The notes beneath the pieces were generated by a model. The model saw nothing but the letters and a program-made list of their open reading frames with translations. It did no database searches and was not told the DNA's origin. A program made the translations under genes and the position numbers. Of a DNA stretch of 64,000 nt, positions 23,871 to 64,000 are shown piece by piece. The stretch's first letter is position 1. Every line of letters begins with the position of its first letter. The stretch is from positions 6,967,510 to 7,031,509 of the forward strand of contig CM034544.1 in NCBI GenBank assembly GCA_020002185.1, written 5' to 3'. This DNA is from Paraescarpia echinospica (lineage: Eukaryota > Annelida > Polychaeta > Sabellida > Siboglinidae).

Positions 23871-24655
23871 CTTGGTTCGTTTTGAATTGTAGATGTTTGG
23901 AAACGTGATTGTATATATTATGTATACATTGAGTTTATTATTGTTGGTTCGTTTTGAATTGTAGATGATTGTAAACGTGATTGTATATATTATGTGTACG
24001 TTGAGTTTATGATTGTTGGTTCGTTGTGAATTGTAGCTGTTTGTAAACGTGATTATATATATATATATTATGCATACGTTGAGTTTATTATTGTTGGTTC
24101 GTTGTGAATTGTATATGTTTGAAAACGTGATTATATATATTATGTATACGTTGAGTTTATTATTGTTGGATCGTTGTGAATTGTATACGTTTGTAAACGT
24201 GATTATATATATATTATGTATACGTTGAGTTTATTATTGTTGGTTCGTTGTGAATTGTAGATGTTTGTAAACGTGATTATATATATTATGTATATGTTGA
24301 GTTTATAATTGTTGGTTCGTTGTGAATTGTATATGTTTGTAAACGTGATTATATATATTATGTATACGTTGAGTTTATTATTGTTGGTTCGTTGTGAATT
24401 GTAGATGTTTGTAAACGTGATTATATATTTTATGTGTACGTTGAGTTTATTATTGTTAGTTCGTTGTGAATTGTAGCTGTTTGTAAACGTGATTATATAT
24501 ATTATGTATACGTTGAGTTTATTATTGTTGGTTCGTTTTGAATTGTAGATGTTTGTAAACGTGATTATATATATTATTTATACGTTGAGTTTATTATTGT
24601 TGGTTCGTTGTGAATTGTAGATGTTTGTAAACGTGATTGTATATATCATGAGGAA
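23860..24655. repeat. Tandem array, unit about 72 bp, about 11 copies
   Basis: The unit contains TTGTTGGTTCGTTGTGAATTG, then GTTTGTAAACGTGATTATAT and TATGTATACGTTGAGTTTAT. Copies start near 23874, 23945, 24018 and onward to about 24604, with small length changes in the AT tract. It is non-coding. Confidence 0.9.
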
Positions 24656-25719
24656 TCCAAATTGTTTCCCCAGGTTCTGGCATTTCCACCATAATGCCAC
24701 AGTGCTTGTCTAGAGACTACACATATGACGTTGACATAGGCCTAATGAATCTACCTAATTAAGATACCAGATTATGCAGAGAAAACCAGCCAACCTACAT
24801 TAAACTAATATGCCCCCACATTGACTAGCCATACTCAACAAAGTATAAATACCGAGTCGCAAACTGGGTCATATCACACAATTTTAATAAAATAAAGTAC
24901 ATTTATTTCCACATCCCCACAATACGCATCAAAATTAAAAACTAAAGCAACACACGTGAGGTGAATACCAGATAAGTAAGAACACACACAAAACATCATC
25001 GCATATGTGCTTAGTGCAAAACCAGCCATCGATACCTCGAAAACGTTGCAAGTTTGTGTGTGGAGGATCCCTTTCTAAACGCATTATGGCATTCCAACAA
25101 AACACATCCACACATATATCAATGTAAAATAAAATATGTAAGCCATATATTTGGAATACGTCAGTTAATGCAGTTACGCAACTTCATTTACAATAGTATT
25201 GCTTATTAATTTCAACGTGTGGACAGGGAAATCGTGTCGCGAATGATACAATCATACGTTGGCCCGCGAGGAATCCATCGCGATGTTCCCTGACTCCGTA
25301 TTAAAATGTCACACCTAAGAGAGTCAATCGCATAATATAATCACATTGGATTTTATAATACGTTTTGTTCACTAAACTAATTAGCAGTGACATGTTGTAT
25401 TTACAATAGTGCTACAATAACCACATTCAACGAAATACTGTGTCATGATAAGATGTTATATTGTTTTCACATTAGGGAATTGTGACATAGGAGTGACCCA
25501 GGTACCTGTGTTTAATGCAGGAACTGTCGTATATTCGATATATTTTATTGTGGTGTACACACTGTCGTGCAAACACATCTATGAATGATGTATACTTAAT
25601 ACAAACACATTAACGCTGTCCTGCTAACAAGGGTGGTCATAGTATTAATCGTATCTTTGACTCCAAGGCGCCCGTGTTGATTTGTTAAAACCATCGTATC
25701 GCAGTAATTGAAGTGACAT
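24656..25719. other. Intergenic, downstream flank of the receptor gene
   Basis: No repeats or genes are recognised. On the minus strand an AATAAA at 25544-25549 could serve as poly(A) signal for the gene ending at 26403. Confidence 0.5.
25544..25549 (-). promoter_or_regulatory. Candidate poly(A) signal AATAAA
   Basis: First canonical hexamer I find downstream of the receptor stop codon (26403-26405) on the minus strand. It implies a 3' UTR of roughly 0.85 kb that includes the 39-bp array. Position only; not verified. Confidence 0.3.
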
Positions 25720-26235
25720 TTGAGCCGATGTACAAATAGCGACAGTGCCATGTATCATATGAGCCGATGTACAAATAGCGACAGGGCCATGTATCATATG
25801 AGCCGATGTACAAATAGCGACAGTGCCATGTATCATATGAGCCGATGTACAAATAGCGACAAGGCCATGTATCATATGAGCCGATATACAAATAGCGACA
25901 GTTTCATGTATCATATGAGCCGATGTACAAATAGTCACAGTGCCATGTATCATATGTGCCGATGTACAAGTAGCGACAGTGTCATGTATCATATGAGCCG
26001 ATGTACAAATAGCGACAGTGTCATGTATCATATGAGCCAATGTACAAATAGCGACAGTGTCATGTATCATATGAGCCAATGTACAAATAGCGACAGTGTC
26101 ATGTATCATATGAGCCAATGTACAAATAGCGACAGTGTCATGTATCATATGAGCCAATGTACAAATAGCGACAGTGTCATGTATCATATGAGACAATGTA
26201 CAAATAGCGACAGTGCCATGTATCATATATGCACA
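25720..26235. repeat. 39-bp tandem repeat, about 13 copies
   Basis: The unit CGATGTACAAATAGCGACAG plus 19 more bases (ending CATATGAGC) repeats head to tail with point changes. The unit is a multiple of three, so long frames are open on both strands. It lies just downstream of the receptor stop codon, so it is probably in the 3' UTR rather than coding. Confidence 0.92.
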
Positions 26236-26402
26236 CATCTATACATGGGAGTGCTCACACACGTGCATTCACATAAGTGCTGACCTACCCCATTTTATGC
26301 ACGGACACACCCGCGCACGCACAAACCACCACCACCACCACCACCCCCACTCCACCACCACAACCACCAGCAACAGCATCGTCATCATCATCAACTCAGC
26401 AT

Positions 26403-58922
<32,520 letters not shown>

Positions 58923-59397
58923 TGTTTTGTGCTGGGTTGGATTAATTATCAGTTACCGTCCAAAGTTATCGCAGCACAACATATTAAAATAACATTCCGA
59001 CAAATTCATCCACGGCGTAGTCTTTGCAGTCTTTAATATATCACTGTCACGGACTTCCATTTGTCAGTCGTCTTCGAAATCAAAATTATGTCTCGGTCGC
59101 GTTGTGACATCCCGTCTGATTAGACTGTTTTACAGCCAATATCGGACTTTTCCACTCAGCGTGTGCCCATCTTTTCCTTGTTTTTTCACATTGCGCGATA
59201 ACTGTGAAATAGGTGATCATTATTCTTCATTTGGCATGGCTCACATGTAAATTAGAATGGTGACGTGCTATCATTTACATGATACCTAAATGATAGCACT
59301 TACGTAATCGGAAGTATTCGGTTCACTAGGAAAAAAGACACAGTATGTCATGAGCGCTGAAATAGGGAAAGCGGTTAATCCAGGTTATTCTACATAT
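58923..59397. promoter_or_regulatory. Putative intergenic/promoter region with perfect hairpin
   Basis: The region lies between the last upstream YWTD exon and the candidate start exon. 59265-59277 (GTGCTATCATTTA) and 59287-59299 form a perfect 13-bp inverted repeat with a 9-base spacer. No clear TATA box. A promoter role is inferred from position only. Confidence 0.35.
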
Positions 59398-59687
59398 CTA
59401 TGGTATTATAAACACTCTTGCAGGCAATACTGCATCGGACGCCGCATGGTTTATCCGCAAATCCCTGCGTCCGCCAATATAGAGTACCAAAACTGACTCA
59501 CTGTTGTCGCTAATATTTGTATAACACATCTGACCAATGACATGAGCTATATACGAATACATGCCCAGTGCAGATAGGTTTTCTTGAACGGAATCGTCGA
59601 TCCTGAAGCGGTTTACAGTTGCTGTGTTCTGGTCGCTCCAGTAGACGTGGCCGTAAACATTGTCCACGGCCATGGCGCGAATGTGTG
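59398..59687 (-). CDS. Upstream YWTD exon E (two possible 3' ends)
   Basis: Acceptor TGTTCTAG in phase 1. It encodes IRAMAVDNVYGHVYWSDQNT, then RFRIDDSVQENLSAL, a full class B repeat. The frame stays open to TAG at 59398, and the extension (GQMCYTNISDNSE, GGRRDLRI, DAVLPARVFIIP) aligns with exon 3, so one uninterrupted exon can hold two blades. Alternatively a GC donor (GCATGT, 59559-59564) ends it at 59565 in phase 1 and joins exon 3. A GTGAGT donor at 59496-59501 is also in phase 1. Confidence 0.75.
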
Positions 59688-60215
<528 letters not shown>

Positions 60216-60335
60216 ATCCTCCTGAGATTAGTGCAACTCGAGGCCCGTACGACGGCGGCATTACAGAATAATCCAGCGGAAACATGTATATAGCGTCGGA
60301 TGCCATAACCAGCACAGGACAAGCGCCATCTTGAA
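60216..60335 (-). CDS. Upstream YWTD exon D (propeller start)
   Basis: Acceptor TTATTTCCAG, donor GTAAGT, phase 1/1, 120 bp. It encodes QDGACPVLVMASDAIYMFPL, then GPRVALISGG. LVMASDAIYMFPLD is the first, ring-closing strand that opens a YWTD propeller. It directly follows the closing exon C of the previous propeller. Confidence 0.82.
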
Positions 60336-60865
60336 CTGGAAATAACGAAATTAGAAATAATTGATTGGACGTTTTTAAACTGTACAATGTCTATTCTCAG
60401 TTAAGATCATTGATACGTAAGGTGATAATGTGGTAACAATTAAATTACAAGTACATATATCTGTTCACTGCTTTGCTTAGAATATTTTTTCAATAAATAA
60501 GCCAACGTACAAAGCTAAACCGTTTGTAGTTAGACAAGCTACTTCCGTTAAAAGGATTTTGTTTCACATCTTGCTGAGGCGTTTGGCTTGTGCGAAAAAA
60601 GTACCTGACAAAATTATGAGCAAACATACGCATTTCTAAATAATCTATATAATAATGATTATGAATCAATTACGCAATGCTGACGAAGCTCATTCACTCT
60701 GCGGGCGGAAATTTGGGACTCGGAGACGTTCATACGACTTTGTTCAATAGTGTGTACAGAGTCGCTAAAATAAAACATTGTACATATATAAGACTTAGTG
60801 GTGTAAAAAAAATTTTTGTCTGATACTTATTTTAAAATAGCGTCATTAAAATAAACATTATGGCT

Positions 60866-60909
<44 letters not shown>

Positions 60910-61238
60910 AAAGAAAAGACTACATATTTATTAAAAGTGTGACTAAGAGAGCACAAAGTTGTAAACCAAATTAAAACTCAATTAAAATAGATTGTGCAAT
61001 GAATAGGAAGATAGATACTCTTAAAACAACATATTACACATTAAAAGAGAGTTTAAAATAGTGCGTTTTGAGGCGTGCTTTGAAAACGTCCATTGATATG
61101 ATCAGCCGCAGTTCTTCCGGCAACGTACAAATGTTATCGTACAAATAATGAGAACTGTGTGTTCATCTATTACGCCACTTAACTAGATGTACGCGTCGTC
61201 ATCACACATGACTCAGCTACGTCACACCTCCCTCTCAC
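60336..61238. other. Intron with (AT)n
   Basis: 60870-60906 is (AT)n. Otherwise unremarkable. Confidence 0.6.
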
Positions 61239-61345
61239 CTGGCGTGTAACATTTTCCGACGACTGCTATGTCACGTATGGTTTCACCGGGAAAGTCGATC
61301 CGATGCTCGTGGTTGTGTGTGCCGTCTACGTGTATAGAGAACACC
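61239..61345 (-). CDS. Upstream YWTD exon C (blade closure)
   Basis: Acceptor CTGTTTAG in phase 2, donor GTGAGA in phase 1, 107 bp. It encodes VFSIHVDGTHNHEHRIDFPG, then IRDIAVVGKCYTP. It has the same length, phases and GKC ending as exon 6. Confidence 0.85.
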
Positions 61346-61824
<479 letters not shown>

Positions 61825-61951
61825 CTGTTTGGGGAAGTTTGACTGTAGTACAGTACGCCATCTCCAAATTCTAAGGACTCAATCCGTTGTGGCGCTATGT
61901 AGACCTGTTTACGATCCGATCCGTCGTACTGGGCAGATTGCATCCTCCTTC
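61825..61951 (-). CDS. Upstream YWTD exon B
   Basis: Acceptor ATGCATAG in phase 1, donor GTAACG in phase 2, 127 bp. It encodes RRMQSAQYDGSDRKQVYIAP, then FGDGVLYYSQTSPN. YDGSDRK and LYYSQ are class B repeat landmarks. It joins exon A to complete the IYWIEVGRRMQSAQYDGS run. Confidence 0.87.
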
Positions 61952-63332
61952 CTATGCATATCGTATCGGACAAGATCCGTTTAAACAAATACCATCATCA
62001 TATAAATGACATCAAAAGTAAATAACTTTACGTTGTAAGTATAACACTTGCAGGTTTTAAATAGCTTGCACTAAAACAAACTATACACACACAAACACAT
62101 GCATGCACGCACGCACACGCACGCACGCACGCACACGCACACCTTTGTGACAGTTGACATTTTGAAAATAAGTAAAAATGTATGTGTCTTTGTGGAACTG
62201 TATTTTTTGTCAACGTAACACACTTTCTGGAATGCGTTGGATAGTGTCATCGTTGGCTGCGTTCCACGAAGGGTGCAGATATGTGTTGAAAATATGGATT
62301 GAGTGGCCGGAAGTTTCCTTTGTATGCTAATCTATGATACTAACACTGTGAAGCTTTGGCGGCAAAAAGGCTGCTCAACAACACATGTACGCGATTTCCT
62401 GTTCTAGTGGAGAACACGACCTTTGTGTTTTCACGGAATCTTCAGTTGTGGGTAGTGTTTCTATCGAGGGGACTGTACTCCGGGTCTTCTGTGAGAGTTG
62501 CGATATTCATGTACCCTAGTTATGCTAAATATACCTGTTGTAACAAAGGTATAACACGTAACCTGTAAATGAAGTGTACGACATATATTGTTCGTTCGCA
62601 CTTTTGAATGCGGTTTGCGCATTGCAATGATGGCGATACGTAATTGTCCATCGCTTAAATCAATATACAGTAATACGATCATATAAATGTGTAAGTAGAA
62701 GTTTGATTCCCTTAACGTTTAAATAAACACTTACTGGTCAATCCTCCGTAAGAATATTTTTTTACACAGACCTTGAAAGGAGATTGCAAGAATTACAGAC
62801 ACTCGGCCTCGCTAAAGGAATGATGCAGATACAAATAGCTTACGAGAACATGTAATATAAACCCTACTACAATAGGTGATGTTATTTATAAAAACTATGA
62901 AATACTAAATCGACTCAAGTAGCTAGACAGTCTAACAAATATTTTAAAAATACAGTTGTCCTACATAAAAGAATTGCAGGAAATCATGGAACACCGTACA
63001 CGAAGTTCTAAAATGAAAGGAAAATAAAAAATAAAATAAAATAAAGTTCAATGATAAATGCATTACTTAGTATTTTAAAGACAACATATCAATTGGGGAT
63101 TAGTTCAATAATTATGTTATTACCATTGCTTTAATGCTACACTACCACTAATATAAATGACCCTACGCAATACACGTTATATACACCTGCTATCCTGATG
63201 AAATAATAACATAATTAACATAATAAAACCAGTATATTCAATCAAATCATGAGGTGCTGATATCCTGATATTATTCAACTATTTATACCACAAATTGCAA
63301 AGCAACGTACCAGTATTTTTTATACGTCACTA

Positions 63333-63391
<59 letters not shown>

Positions 63392-63493
63392 ATTCAAATG
63401 ATGGCAGTTTATTACACGTGTAACACATTTGCAGCACATACAAATGCGATTAAAAATCAATTAATAATTGACTTTGCAATACGTGTTCCCTAC
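61952..63493. other. Intron, 1.5 kb, with CA/CG and CT tracts
   Basis: 62080-62145 is CACG-rich and 63338-63387 is (CT)n. 62160-63300 has no features I can support. Confidence 0.6.
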
Positions 63494-63645
63494 CGACTTC
63501 AATCCAGTATATTCTCTGGTTGACGTAGTCTACGGCAATTGCACGAGTAGAGTCGGTGTTGTCTGACACTAAAACTGATACCGAGCTGCCGTCCAAAGTT
63601 GCTTTGTAGATGCGCTCCGGTTGATCGGTGGTGAAGAACAATAAC
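63494..63645 (-). CDS. Upstream YWTD exon A (first in window)
   Basis: Acceptor ATATTTAACAG in phase 2, donor GTAGGG in phase 1, 152 bp. It encodes LLFFTTDQPERIYKATLDGS, then AIAVDYVNQRIYWIEV. FFTT and IYWIE are YWTD motifs, and TLDGS is the turn. It corresponds to exon 4. Its 5' partner lies beyond the window. Confidence 0.88.
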
Positions 63646-63819
63646 CTGTTAAATATAATGATTCTATAACTACAATGACTTATCAACACTAACACGATCG
63701 ATTACTACATATCGACTATTTGTAACTATATTTCCATATGTGTATATAGCAACGTCTTGACGTATACAGCTGCGTGAACTGAAGCAACGTGTTGTGAACG
63801 ACCCAAACGGCATTAAGAA

Positions 63820-64000
63820 GTATGAAAACAGCGTTCAATAGAATGATATACTGCCACTACGCCACCGTGCCAAACTAACAACCACGTTCACTAGAATGAT
63901 ATACTGGTGTTTTAACCATTACGCCACCGTGCCAAACTATCAACCACGTTCACTAGAATGATATACTGGTGTTTTAACCTTTACGCCACCGTGCCAAACT
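63820..64000. repeat. 62-bp tandem repeat running off the right edge
   Basis: About 2.5 copies of a unit containing ACCACGTTCACTAGAATGAT and TTACGCCACCGTGCCAAACT. On the minus strand the unit contains GGTGGCGTAATGGTTAA, which resembles a pol III A box. Confidence 0.85.

Noticed and set aside
25645..26283. Roughly 190-codon frames on both strands
   Set aside because: Product of the 39-bp array. No homology, located beyond the receptor stop codon.

Overview
This window is animal (metazoan) nuclear DNA. It shows phase-1 exon structure with consensus splice sites, many CA/TG, AT and GA microsatellites, minisatellites, a tRNA-derived SINE, decayed non-LTR retrotransposons and a TTAA-flanked DNA transposon. 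The repertoire (CR1-like and RTE-like LINEs, a Kolobok-like element, sushi/CCP and LDL-receptor class B exons) suggests a marine invertebrate, perhaps a lophotrochozoan such as a mollusc. The sequence does not settle the taxon, and I saw no prokaryotic features.

Layout. Positions 1-25,500 hold no host gene I can support. They are a mosaic of a 75-bp minisatellite at the left edge, LINE fragments (590-1478, 8121-9025 plus 15842-16784, 19255-19575, 22945-23070, 23190-23870), a SINE (7534-7715), a foldback element (4830-5318) and degenerate AACGT-rich repeats. A 6.8-kb DNA transposon (9026-15841) has 15-bp terminal inverted repeats and TTAA target duplications, and it splits one LINE in two. From about 25,540 to 58,922, on the minus strand, lies one large gene. 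My model has 28 exons and 4,905 coding bases (1,634 residues): a short signal-peptide exon, YWTD (LDL-receptor class B) beta-propeller exons, 21 CCP/sushi domains each on its own phase-1 exon, a stalk, one transmembrane helix and a short basic tail with a YRRL sorting-type motif. All exon phases agree. Upstream (59,398-63,645) are five more minus-strand YWTD exons, either the 3' part of a tandem paralogue or earlier exons of the same gene.

How it fits together. The product would be a type I cell-surface protein with a membrane-distal YWTD propeller and a long CCP stalk, an architecture suggesting ligand or pattern binding, adhesion or complement-type regulation. Seven consecutive CCP exons (42,186-50,393) are exactly 189 bp, near-identical in layout, six-cysteine and rich in N-glycosylation sequons, so they look like recent tandem exon duplicates. 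The most unusual signals are two minisatellites (45-bp unit, 38,050-39,360; 90-bp unit, 40,530-41,650). Their units are copies of the 3' end of the adjacent CCP exon together with its splice donor, so dozens of duplicate 5' splice sites follow exons 15 and 17. Three introns use GC donors, and CCP17 has lost both cysteines of one disulfide.
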